From contig JAPOVA010000026.1 in assembly GCA_026708385.1 (NCBI GenBank), positions 1 through 59,311 on the forward strand: DNA of 59,311 bases, given 5' to 3'. The position numbers and the translations under genes were made by a program. Below, piece after piece: positions 32,968 through 43,879 of the stretch; position 1 is the stretch's first letter, and each line of letters begins with the position of its first letter. Under the pieces are notes generated by a model. It was given only the letters and a program-made list of their open reading frames with translations, made no database searches and was not told the DNA's origin. Source of the DNA: Simkaniaceae bacterium. Its GTDB lineage: Bacteria; Chlamydiota; Chlamydiia; Chlamydiales; Simkaniaceae.

Positions 32968-34705
32968 CGAAGCGATCTACGAAACCAGGAGAAGGAAGAC
33001 CCGGGAGGTGCCGGTAGGAGACGTGGGAGTGGGGGGCCGGAATCCGGTCCGGATACAGTCGATGACTACCTCCGATACGCGCAATGTGGAGGGTACGGTG
33101 GAGGAAATCATCCGTCTTGCCGATGCGGGTTGTGAGATGGCACGTGTTGCCGTGCAGGGAAAAAAGGAGGCGACGAGTTGTGAACGGATCAAAAATACCC
33201 TCGTGCGAAAGGGGTACTCGATTCCCTTGATCGCCGATATCCACTTCTATCCCCCGGCTGCTCTGACGGTAGTGGAGTTTGTGGATAAGGTTCGCATCAA
33301 TCCGGGTAATTTTGCCGATAGGAGGGCCGTTTTTCGCAAAAAAGAATACGATGACGCTTCTTACGCGAGGGAGTTGGATAGGGTAGAGGAGGTCTTCTCC
33401 CCTCTTGTCGAAAAATCTCTCGCGTTGCGAAAAGCTCTTCGGATCGGCGTGAATCACGGCTCTCTTTCCGACAGAATCATGAACCGGTACGGAGATACCC
33501 CTTCGGGAATGGTGGAGTCGGCTTTGGAGTTTGCGCGCATCTGTCGGAAGAGGGGGTTTCATGATCTGATCTTTTCCATGAAATCGAGTAATCCCGCCGT
33601 GATGATCGAAGCCTATCGACTCCTTACGCAAAGGATGTATGAGTTGGGTTGGGATTATCCGCTACACCTCGGCGTTACGGAAGCGGGTCTCGGCCTTCCG
33701 GGGAGGATCAAATCGGCGGTCGGGACCGGTACTCTCCTTCTGGACGGTCTCGGAGATACGATCCGGGTTTCTCTGGCCGAAGACTCCGTGGAAGAGATCG
33801 GACCGTGTAGAGAACTCGTGCGTTTGGCCGAAGGGCACGAGGGAAGGGGAGTACCTCCCTTCATAGCGTGCGATGAAGCGCGCGTGCGAAAGAAATTTCC
33901 TCGTCTTCACAAGGTTCTTCATAAGAAAGGGTCGGTCTTTCTTCACGTTCCCGGAGGGAGCAAACGCTCGCCCTGCGAGTATGATGCCTATTTGGGTGAG
34001 GGAGCCGAGAGGGCGGATGCTCTTTACATTGAGGAGGAAAGAAAAATAGTCTCCGGTTCCGACCCGGGGGAGGAGCCCCCCCGCTTTTCTTGGATCGGAA
34101 CGGAAAAGGGGGATATCGAAAGTATCGACCCCTCGTCCGATCTCTTCTTCTTGGAATTGAAGCGACCGATCCTGCAGAGGGGGAGATCTCTTTTTTACGA
34201 GCTGAGAGGTCGCTACCCCCTCGTTCCTCTCATATTGGTTGCCGACTATGAAGGTTCCGAAGAGAGCATCGCCCTTTGCGCCGGAGCGGAACTGGGAGCA
34301 TTGCTTGTCGAGGGGATAGGAGACGGCCTCTTGCTGCGTACCCCTCTACCCCCTGAGCGGAATCGAGAAATTTCCTTCAATCTACTGCAAGCGTGTAGGA
34401 TGCGTATGTCTCAGACCGAATTGATTGCCTGCCCGAGCTGTGGTCGGACCCTTTTCGATCTGCAAGAGACGACGAAACGGATTCGGGAGAAAACAGCCGG
34501 ATTTCCCGGAGTGAAGATCGGAATTATGGGATGTGTTGTCAACGGACCCGGAGAGATGGCCGACGCCGATGTCGGATATGTCGGATCTCGTCCGGGTAAA
34601 GTGGATCTCTATGTGGGCAAACAGTGTGTGGAGAGGGGGGTGGATGTTGCGGATGCCGATCAAAAGCTCATCGATCTCATCCGTTCGGCGGACATTGCAC
34701 CCTGA
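32957..34705 (+). CDS. ispG: 4-hydroxy-3-methylbut-2-enyl diphosphate synthase, long type
   Basis: IspG (GcpE) converts MEcPP to HMBPP in the MEP pathway of isoprenoid synthesis. At 582 residues it is of the long form of chlamydiae, Bacteroidetes and plants, with an extra domain between the TIM barrel and the Fe-S domain. The N-terminal barrel shows NPVRIQSMTTSDTRN and PLIADIHFYPPAA; KVRINPGNF follows. The C-terminal domain carries the [4Fe-4S] ligands in CPSCGRTLFDLQ and GIMGCVVNGPGEMADADVGY (20 residues). ATG 32957 lies inside the end of the MFS gene; a TTG at 32942 is rejected. The middle insert, around residues 280-440, is poorly conserved, as usual. Confidence 0.95.
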   Translation: MRYNEAIYETRRRKTREVPVGDVGVGGRNPVRIQSMTTSDTRNVEGTVEEIIRLADAGCEMARVAVQGKKEATSCERIKNTLVRKGYSIPLIADIHFYPPAALTVVEFVDKVRINPGNFADRRAVFRKKEYDDASYARELDRVEEVFSPLVEKSLALRKALRIGVNHGSLSDRIMNRYGDTPSGMVESALEFARICRKRGFHDLIFSMKSSNPAVMIEAYRLLTQRMYELGWDYPLHLGVTEAGLGLPGRIKSAVGTGTLLLDGLGDTIRVSLAEDSVEEIGPCRELVRLAEGHEGRGVPPFIACDEARVRKKFPRLHKVLHKKGSVFLHVPGGSKRSPCEYDAYLGEGAERADALYIEEERKIVSGSDPGEEPPRFSWIGTEKGDIESIDPSSDLFFLELKRPILQRGRSLFYELRGRYPLVPLILVADYEGSEESIALCAGAELGALLVEGIGDGLLLRTPLPPERNREISFNLLQACRMRMSQTELIACPSCGRTLFDLQETTKRIREKTAGFPGVKIGIMGCVVNGPGEMADADVGYVGSRPGKVDLYVGKQCVERGVDVADADQKLIDLIRSADIAP

Positions 34706-35052
34706 CCGAGATCGCGATGGGGGTGCCGCTTTTCGAGGCTTGGCTTATCTTTTCGGATTCGGACGTAGCCGGAGGGGGGGTGGATCGAGCGACTTCCCGG
34801 GTCCGTCTGCAAGAATATAAAAGTATAATATATTGATGATTAGTTCTTTATATACAAGAAACTCACCCGGGGCCACCTTCGACCTTTCGAAAGTAACGAA
34901 AAAGTGGAGTGATTACCTATCATGTTGATAAATCACACTTTAATGTACATTAATAATGAATAAATATTTGATTTTATATAATAAAAACAATTTGTGTTAC
35001 AATAACGTTCACGATTTGTTGTTGGTTCGAAAGTGGAAGGGAGGCAAAAAAG
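34706..35052. other. Intergenic region with AT-rich promoter segment
   Basis: The first 100 bases are GC-rich and hold no gene. From about 34815 the DNA turns AT-rich. TACAAT at 34998-35003, inside TGTTACAATAA, is the likely -10 box for the gene at 35053, matching the element at 26202-26214. A possible hairpin, CACCTT..AAGTGG, lies at about 34875-34915. Confidence 0.5.
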
Positions 35053-36051
35053 ATGGCTACACAAGAACCGAGAGAGATGACGTCGGTCGGTACGAACGCG
35101 CATCTCGCCACGGACTCGGAAGGGGGCGTGCCGGTCGGGGGGGGGCCGCGCGTGTATCAGAATTTTGGAAAAAGGCTGTTTGCCATCGGGTTTTTCGGCT
35201 TTCTTTACCTTGCAACCTTCTGTCAGGTCGTAAAGTTCAAACACCGCTTTTCGGAAGCGCTCGAGAACCCGCTCTTGAAGAAAGAGGCGGGTGAGGTTCG
35301 TGCAATCTGGCGGTCACGGCATCATCAGGGCGAGCCGGCTCATCTATCCGGTGGGAGCATGCGGAGCGAGGGAGAAGTTGTGTTTTCCGGACTCCCCGAG
35401 GGGGGGAAAGCATCCGGTCGTACGGATTCTCTTCGCGCTTCCTCTTCGGACATGGTGGATGCGCGTATTACGGATAGAATCTGCAAGAGTGTCGAAGAGG
35501 CTCTTGAAGAATGCGATGACGAACGCGGTGCCAAGACGTTTTGTTTCAGAGTATCGGGAGACGAAGATAAAGAGGTCGCCCTTGTCGTGAACTGTGCCAC
35601 GGGGGAAGTTTCCTGGGAAGACGATGTGTCGGGTGTGATGATAGTAGTACTCCACGGCTCTTCTTCTTCTCTCATTTCTGCCGATGTGTTTCGTACGATG
35701 GTTGTGGAAAGGTTGCGTTCCATACGGCCCCCGGGGTTCGGAGAGACGGAAGAGATGTTCATCATGATCCCCAAGAAGCGTGCACGGGCATGCACACCCG
35801 GATCCATTCCCGATAGCGCAGTGTGGACATTTCCTCGGACGGATCGCGAAACACGGGTCATGAACGACGGGATCAAAAAAGCTAAAGAGGAGGAGTTTTT
35901 CACCGGAGATGACACTCTGCTCAAAGATTTGCGGGAGGCGGTCCTGACGAAGAGATTGAAGGAAAGTACCAGAAAGCAGTATCTTAGGGAATGTGTGCGT
36001 CTTACCCGCCAATACAATCCCTTCTATCCGCAAGAAACCTCCCGGAAATAA
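35053..36051 (+). CDS. Unknown protein with one N-terminal membrane segment
   Basis: The 332-residue protein is not one I recognise. ATG 35053 has GGGAGG 8 bases upstream. Residues about 1-38 are polar, followed by one hydrophobic helix (LFAIGFFGFLYLATFCQVV) at about 42-60. The rest is polar and probably extends to the other side of the membrane. A compact segment at about 160-240 with KTFCFRVSGDEDKEVALVV and VMIVVLHGSSSSL alternates strands and helices and may be a folded domain. It has its own promoter element shared with the coiled-coil gene at 26241. A single-pass or T3S-related protein is possible. Confidence 0.55.
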   Translation: MATQEPREMTSVGTNAHLATDSEGGVPVGGGPRVYQNFGKRLFAIGFFGFLYLATFCQVVKFKHRFSEALENPLLKKEAGEVRAIWRSRHHQGEPAHLSGGSMRSEGEVVFSGLPEGGKASGRTDSLRASSSDMVDARITDRICKSVEEALEECDDERGAKTFCFRVSGDEDKEVALVVNCATGEVSWEDDVSGVMIVVLHGSSSSLISADVFRTMVVERLRSIRPPGFGETEEMFIMIPKKRARACTPGSIPDSAVWTFPRTDRETRVMNDGIKKAKEEEFFTGDDTLLKDLREAVLTKRLKESTRKQYLRECVRLTRQYNPFYPQETSRK

Positions 36052-36184
36052 GTGAGGTAGTGGAGATCGGGCTTTTCCTGCGCGGTTCCGTTTTTCTCGT
36101 CGAGAGAGCTTGCCTTAAGCTCCGAGTCTCCGGTAGACTGGGCCTGATGTTCCTTTCCGTATCCGTACCGGGGGGTCTGTTTGC

Positions 36185-36523
36185 GTGACGTATGGGAAAC
36201 GACGCGGGTTCGGCAGGGGTTTGACGGCCGAGCCGACTCACCGCTTGCTCGGGAACCTGATTCCCGGGGTCGTGCGTGCCATTGCCGATAGGGCAGGGAT
36301 GAACGGCCGAGAGATCCTGCGGGCGTGGCCCGAGATTGTCGGCTCCGGGATCGCTCGGTCGACCCGTGCGGACCGGTTCGAATCGGGGGTGTTGCATGTG
36401 ATCGTTACCGATGCAAGTACCTACGGCTTCCTCGTTTCTTACGAAAAAGGGCGGCTCATGTCTCTTCTACGAAACCGGTTTCCGGAAACGAAAATCTTGA
36501 ATATGGTTTTCCATGTCGGTTAG
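36185..36523 (+). CDS. dciA: DciA-like (DUF721) replication helicase loader/operator
   Basis: The 112-residue protein has the DUF721 features: a helix with REILRAWPEIVGSGIARSTRA, followed by LHVIVTDASTYGFLVSYEKGRLMSLL (key part VIVTDASTYGFL) and a C-terminal amphipathic helix. DciA loads or operates replicative helicase DnaB in bacteria that lack DnaC. GTG 36185 is the start, with a GGGG-rich site upstream; no ATG is in frame. It is followed by gyrB, gyrA, tmk and holB, as I recall from Chlamydia, so this is a replication-linked cluster. Confidence 0.8.
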   Translation: MTYGKRRGFGRGLTAEPTHRLLGNLIPGVVRAIADRAGMNGREILRAWPEIVGSGIARSTRADRFESGVLHVIVTDASTYGFLVSYEKGRLMSLLRNRFPETKILNMVFHVG

Positions 36524-36595
36524 GGTGAGATCCGACCGCGGTGTGCCTCTCTCCGAGAGGTTTGGCCTGACGGCACATCCTGAGAAAAGGGATAG

Positions 36596-39094
<2,499 letters not shown>

Positions 39095-39102
39095 GGAGAA
39101 AT

Positions 39103-41577
39103 ATGAGTTACACCGAAGGTGAAACGGTTGTTCCTCGCCCCGTCGACGAGGAGATGAAAGAGAGCTACCTACGTTATTCGATGTCCGTGATCATTTCGAG
39201 GGCTCTGCCGGATGTGCGGGACGGATTGAAACCTTCCCAAAGACGGGTCCTCTTCGCCATGCGTCAGTTGAATCTCTCACCCGGCGCCAAACATAGAAAG
39301 TGCGCGAAGATCTGCGGTGATACCTCGGGGGATTACCATCCTCACGGGGAGACGGTGATCTATCCGACCCTCGTGCGGATGGCACAGGATTGGGTCATGG
39401 GCTACTGCCTCGTGCAAGGGCAGGGGAATTTCGGATCGATTGACGGTGATCTTCCCGCCGCCATGCGTTATACCGAGGCGAGACTTACCCGCCCTGCCGT
39501 CTCTCTGATGGAGGATTTGGATAAGGAGACGGTGGAATTCATCCCGAACTACGATGAGACGAAACGGGAGCCGACCGTATTTCCCGCCAAGTTTCCGAAT
39601 CTTCTCTGCAACGGTTCTTCCGGTATTGCCGTCGGGATGGCGACCAACATTCCTCCGCACAACCTCAAAGAGCTCAGCTCCGCAACGGCTCTCCTCTTGA
39701 AAAATTCCGATACGACTATCGAGGAGATCCTCAAAGTGCTACCCGGTCCCGATTTTCCTACGGGAGGGATGATTTGCGGATATAAGGGAATCCGAGACGC
39801 CTACCATACGGGTCGCGGGAAATTGATGGTTCGCGGTCTCCTTCGGGTCGAGGAGATGAAGAAGGATCAGGGGCGAGAGCGCATCGTTATCGATGAGGTT
39901 CCCTACAATGTCAACAAGTCTCGTCTGATCGAACGCCTCGCCGAGCTCGTGAATGAAAAGACGATTACGGCCATTTCCGACATCCGGGACGAATCCGACA
40001 AGAACGGTATGCGGATCGCGATCGACCTCAAGAGGGGTGAGATCGCCGATATCGTGATCAATCAGATCTACAAGTTCACCGACATGCAGGTCACCTTCGG
40101 GTGTAACATGTTGGCCCTCGACAAGGGGTTGCCACGCCTCATGAATATCAAGCAGATGATCGGGGCGTGGATTACGCACAGGATCGAGGTGATTCGTGCT
40201 CGTACCCGGTTTGAGCTCGACAAGGCGGAAAAACGGTTTCATATTTTGGAAGGATATCTCAAAGCTCTCGACAAGTCGGATGAGATTGTCCGGCTGATTC
40301 GTGCGAGTTCCGATAGAGAGGTAGCTAAACGGGCGTTGATCGATAGCTACGCCTTCAGTGAAAGGCAAGCCAATGCTATCTTGGACCTTCGCCTCTACCG
40401 ACTTACGGGTCTCGAACGGGATAAGATCGAAAAAGAGCGCCGAGAACTCGTGGAGAAGATTGCCGCATTCAAAGCGATTTTGGCAAGCGAAGCTCTTGTT
40501 CGGGACATTATCGGGCAGGAACTTGCCGAGGTGAGAGATCAGGATAAGATGGAAAGGCGCACCCGGATCGTTCCTGCGGAAGAGGAACTCCGGATGGAAG
40601 ATGTCATTCCCGATGAGTCGGTGATCATCACGATCTCCAATGACGATTATGTGAAGCGGATGCCGCTCGGAGTCTTTAGAGAACAGAGACGGGGCGGGCA
40701 GGGGGTGATCGGTTTCGATGCCAAAAAGGACCGAGACGAGATCAAGGCCCTCTATATTGCCTCTACCCACGACTATCTGATTACGTTTACGAATTTCGGA
40801 AGATGTTACAGGGTCAAGGTATGGCAGATTCCCGAATCGGGACGTCGCGCGAAAGGTAAGGCGCTCGTCAACCTGTTGGAGGGACTCCGAGAGGGGGAAA
40901 AGATTGCGGTCGTCCTACGTGTTCGGGAATTTGATCGATCCGACGCTCATATCCTCCTCGCGACGAAGCAGGGGGTTGTGAAGAAAAGTGCCCTCAACCT
41001 GTTCGGTACGATCAACCGGAAGGGGGTCTATGCGATCAGGATTGATGAGAATGATGAGGTGATTGCGGCCCACGTAGTCACCCCCGGAAAACAGGTGATG
41101 CTCTTTACCCGGGAGGGGATGGCCGTCCGTTTCGATCAAGATGAAATCCGGTCGATGGGGCGGGTAACCCGTGGCGTGAAGGGTGTGACATTGAAAAATG
41201 TTTCGGATAGGGTGGTCTCCTGTGAGATCGTTGACGAGAAAGATACCGTGCTCGTGCTCTGTGAAAACGGATATGGCAAGCGTTCCGGCGCGCACACTTT
41301 CCGTCAGACTCACAGGGGGGGGGTGGGTGTCCGTTCCATTATTACGAGCACAAGGAACGGATGTGTCGTGGGTGGTTTGGCCGTTACCGATTCGGACAGT
41401 GTGGTGTTGATGTCGACGAGCGGGCAGACGATTCGGCTTGGCATGCAAGAGATCAGAGTGATGGGCAGATCTACGCAAGGTGTTAAGGTTGTAAATCTTA
41501 AAGAAGGAGACCTCCTTGTTGTGATGCAAAAAATCAAACACGTGCGAGAAATTGAATCCAAAGAGATCGACGAGTAG
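39103..41577 (+). CDS. gyrA: DNA gyrase subunit A
   Basis: GyrA is the DNA cleavage and wrapping subunit. The 824-residue protein carries the catalytic Tyr at about residue 123 in AAMRYTEARL, the GDTSGDYHPHGETVIYP region of the winged helix, and a coiled-coil arm (around 330-490). The C-terminal beta-propeller contains the GyrA box QRRGGQGV near 528, which marks it as GyrA and not ParC. ATG 39103 has AAGGAGAAAT upstream, the best ribosome site in this cluster. Position 87 (E. coli numbering) is Pro where E. coli has Asp; I believe this is normal for this GyrA lineage. Confidence 0.97.
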   Translation: MSYTEGETVVPRPVDEEMKESYLRYSMSVIISRALPDVRDGLKPSQRRVLFAMRQLNLSPGAKHRKCAKICGDTSGDYHPHGETVIYPTLVRMAQDWVMGYCLVQGQGNFGSIDGDLPAAMRYTEARLTRPAVSLMEDLDKETVEFIPNYDETKREPTVFPAKFPNLLCNGSSGIAVGMATNIPPHNLKELSSATALLLKNSDTTIEEILKVLPGPDFPTGGMICGYKGIRDAYHTGRGKLMVRGLLRVEEMKKDQGRERIVIDEVPYNVNKSRLIERLAELVNEKTITAISDIRDESDKNGMRIAIDLKRGEIADIVINQIYKFTDMQVTFGCNMLALDKGLPRLMNIKQMIGAWITHRIEVIRARTRFELDKAEKRFHILEGYLKALDKSDEIVRLIRASSDREVAKRALIDSYAFSERQANAILDLRLYRLTGLERDKIEKERRELVEKIAAFKAILASEALVRDIIGQELAEVRDQDKMERRTRIVPAEEELRMEDVIPDESVIITISNDDYVKRMPLGVFREQRRGGQGVIGFDAKKDRDEIKALYIASTHDYLITFTNFGRCYRVKVWQIPESGRRAKGKALVNLLEGLREGEKIAVVLRVREFDRSDAHILLATKQGVVKKSALNLFGTINRKGVYAIRIDENDEVIAAHVVTPGKQVMLFTREGMAVRFDQDEIRSMGRVTRGVKGVTLKNVSDRVVSCEIVDEKDTVLVLCENGYGKRSGAHTFRQTHRGGVGVRSIITSTRNGCVVGGLAVTDSDSVVLMSTSGQTIRLGMQEIRVMGRSTQGVKVVNLKEGDLLVVMQKIKHVREIESKEIDE

Positions 41578-41581
41578 GGGA

Positions 41582-42193
41582 GTGTTCATTACTTTCGAAG
41601 GGCCGGAAGGGGGGGGGAAGACCTCCTTGATCGAAAAGGTGTTCCGCAAGATGCGAGAGGCCGGTATTCCCGCTTTGGCGACGAAAGAACCCGGGGGCAC
41701 TCCTGCGGGTGCGTGCATACGGGAACTCCTTCTCCGTTCCGACGGCACCCCTTTGGGGAAAAGGGCCGAACTGCTCCTTTTCTTGGCCGATAGAGCGCAA
41801 CATGTAGAGGAGTGCATCATCCCGGCTCTTCGGGAAAACCGTACCGTTCTCTGCGACAGGTTTAACGATTCGACCCTTGCCTACCAAGGTGTTGCTCGCG
41901 GGGAAGAAGGTCCCTTCCTCGAGTCTCTATGCCGTTTTGCCGGATCCGATCTCGTCCCCGATCTCACTTTCCTCCTCGATCTTCCTCCGGAGGTGGGTTT
42001 ACGTCGTCGGCGAGGGGGTGTTGATAGAATGGAAAAAGAGGATGTGTTCTTTCACACGAAGGTGCGCGAAGGGTTTTTGCGTCTCGCCGAAAAGGCCCCC
42101 TCCCGGTTCAGGGTGGTTGACGCGACCCGACCCCGAGAGGACGTTTTACGATCGGTACTCGATGAGCTCGAACACCTATTCACCCCCCTGTGA
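41582..42193 (+). CDS. tmk: Thymidylate kinase
   Basis: Tmk phosphorylates dTMP to dTDP. The 203-residue protein has the P-loop GPEGGGKTS at residues 7-15, the DR[YF] motif in LCDRFNDSTLAYQG, and a LID-like basic stretch GLRRRRGGVDRME. I chose GTG 41582, which gives the standard start MFITFEGP; GGGGA directly precedes it. The in-frame TTG 41552 lies inside gyrA and adds ten non-conserved residues. The 3' end overlaps holB by 32 bases. Confidence 0.93.
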   Translation: MFITFEGPEGGGKTSLIEKVFRKMREAGIPALATKEPGGTPAGACIRELLLRSDGTPLGKRAELLLFLADRAQHVEECIIPALRENRTVLCDRFNDSTLAYQGVARGEEGPFLESLCRFAGSDLVPDLTFLLDLPPEVGLRRRRGGVDRMEKEDVFFHTKVREGFLRLAEKAPSRFRVVDATRPREDVLRSVLDELEHLFTPL

Positions 42194-42923
42194 TCTTCCG
42201 GAATCTTTACGGGCGTTGCAACAAGCACCTCCCCCCGTTCTCTTTCTCAAAGGGAGGGGGGCTTCCGCGTGTGCCAAGGCTTTTGCAACGGCCCTTCTCG
42301 ACGGGAAGGATTCTTCTCCCGATTTGCGGGAGCTTCGGCCCGAGGGCAGGGGACACGTCCACACGATGGATAGTGTGAGAGAACTGATTCGTGAGGTAGC
42401 GATCTTTCCGTATGAAAAGGGGTGGAAGGTCTTTATCATCCACGAGGCGGAACGGTTACCGATTGAGGCGAGCAATGCCCTGTTAAAGACTTTGGAAGAA
42501 CCGGCAAGTTATGTCCGTGTGATCCTTGCCGGAACCTCGGAAGGCGTCCTTCCCGAAACGCTTCTCTCCCGTTCCCTCCTCTTTGTGTTGTCGGAAGGGA
42601 GAGTGCGGAGAACCGACGATGAGGAGACCCTTTCTCTCATCGCGCAACTTTGGACCGCCTCCGCTACGGGAGAGTACGCTCTCTTCTTCCGTCTGCTTGC
42701 GGAGATCGATGTCGAACGGGGGGAAGAAGAAGACCGGCTACTCGAGAGTGCGTACGGGTGGTATGGGGATCGGTATCTCATGCAGATCGAAGGGAAGGGG
42801 GACGGTCGTTTTGTCCTCCCCCCCGACGGTTTGGAGAGGGTGGCGGAAAACATGGACCGGGCGCGCCGGGCGCGCCTCTACGGATTCGGCATACGTCGAG
42901 CCCTTTCCCTCCTCATGCTCTGA
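42162..42923 (+). CDS. holB: DNA polymerase III delta-prime subunit (clamp loader)
   Basis: The 253-residue clamp-loader-like protein starts at ATG 42162 inside tmk. It shows the AAA+ order of delta-prime: a degenerate P-loop (LFLKGRGASACAKAF), VFIIHEAERLPIEASNALLKTLEEP (key part EAERLPIEASNALLK) and SRSLLFVL. Delta-prime does not need ATP binding, so the lost P-loop is normal. The zinc-binding Cys cluster of many HolB proteins is missing, and the protein is short. Its position directly after tmk matches the bacterial tmk-holB pairing. The stop overlaps the menC start (TGATG). Confidence 0.87.
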   Translation: MSSNTYSPPCDLPESLRALQQAPPPVLFLKGRGASACAKAFATALLDGKDSSPDLRELRPEGRGHVHTMDSVRELIREVAIFPYEKGWKVFIIHEAERLPIEASNALLKTLEEPASYVRVILAGTSEGVLPETLLSRSLLFVLSEGRVRRTDDEETLSLIAQLWTASATGEYALFFRLLAEIDVERGEEEDRLLESAYGWYGDRYLMQIEGKGDGRFVLPPDGLERVAENMDRARRARLYGFGIRRALSLLML

Positions 42924-43879
42924 TGTTTTCCGCTACCCTCTACTCCTATACCCGGACTATGCAAGATCTTGTTCGCAAAGGGCTCCTCCTTCGTCTTGTC
43001 GGCGAGGGGGGCAACGTCGGATGGGGTGAGATCGCACCGCTTCCCCCTTGTAGTGTTGAATCACTCGGAGAGGCGACGGAACAGATCATCGCACTACTGC
43101 CCCTCCTTCTCACCGAGCAGAGAGTGCCGGAGACCCTTTTCCCTTCGGTATCGTTCGGTGTCGAGTCGGCTCTTGCCGACTTGAGGAGAGCGGTGCCGGT
43201 CAGACCTCCTCTCGTATGTGCCCTCATCACCGATCTCCTCGCGCCTCCCGAGATATGTGCAAAACGGATAGAGGGTTATCGAGCCGCAAAGATCAAGGTG
43301 GGTTGTCATCCTCTTGACAAGGAAATCTCCGCTCTTTCCACCCTTCTCTCCCTCCTCCCCCGGGAGACGGAGGTGCTGGTCGATGCGAACGGGTCGTGGT
43401 CTCTTGAAGAGGGGTGTCGTTTTGCGGAGGCGTTTCCCCCGTCGACCTTCTCTTTTTTTGAAGAACCGTTGCGACGATTTGAGGACTATGTTCGTTTTCC
43501 CCATCCCTTTGCCTTGGATGAGACGGTGCGTGCCCTTCCCGGTTCGGCCTACCTCGAGCTTCCCCTTCTCCGGGGGATGGTGATCAAGCCGACGATGACG
43601 GGAGGGCCGACACGACTACTCCCCTCGGCTCTGTCGGCAAAGCAAAGGGGGATCCGGTTGTATCTGAGTAGCAGTTACGAAAGTGCGTTGGGTCTTTCTC
43701 GTATTGCGCAAATGGCCGAGGAGCTCTCTCTCCCCGACATACCCATGGGCATCGGTACCCTCGACCCTACCGAAGATTCCCTATTCGAGGAGGAGATCGA
43801 AGTGGAGGGGGGGAGATGGTTGTTTCCGTCATATTACACGTTAAAAGATCCGGTCATCGTTGTTCATGAAGAGCGTTGA
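42923..43879 (+). CDS. menC: o-Succinylbenzoate synthase
   Basis: MenC dehydrates SHCHC to o-succinylbenzoate in menaquinone synthesis (enolase superfamily). The 318-residue protein shows AAKIKVGC with the catalytic Lys pair, EVLVDANGSW and FFEEPLRR with the metal-binding acidic residues, FALDETV, and VIKPTMTGGPTRLL with the second catalytic Lys. These residues are all present. ATG 42923 overlaps the holB stop, and menE overlaps its end by 14 bases, so menC and menE are coupled to the replication cluster. menD, menF and menB are not in this window. Confidence 0.9.
   Translation: MFSATLYSYTRTMQDLVRKGLLLRLVGEGGNVGWGEIAPLPPCSVESLGEATEQIIALLPLLLTEQRVPETLFPSVSFGVESALADLRRAVPVRPPLVCALITDLLAPPEICAKRIEGYRAAKIKVGCHPLDKEISALSTLLSLLPRETEVLVDANGSWSLEEGCRFAEAFPPSTFSFFEEPLRRFEDYVRFPHPFALDETVRALPGSAYLELPLLRGMVIKPTMTGGPTRLLPSALSAKQRGIRLYLSSSYESALGLSRIAQMAEELSLPDIPMGIGTLDPTEDSLFEEEIEVEGGRWLFPSYYTLKDPVIVVHEER

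Noticed and set aside
39310-39390. Pro in GyrA at the place of E. coli Asp87, as possible quinolone resistance
   Set aside because: The surrounding sequence (GDTSGDYHPHGE, VIYPTLVRMAQ) is, to my knowledge, the normal form of this GyrA lineage, so it is not a resistance mutation.
42162-42923. Loss of the Walker A motif in HolB as sign of a broken gene
   Set aside because: Delta-prime subunits do not need ATP binding and often have degenerate P-loops; the rest of the protein is conserved.
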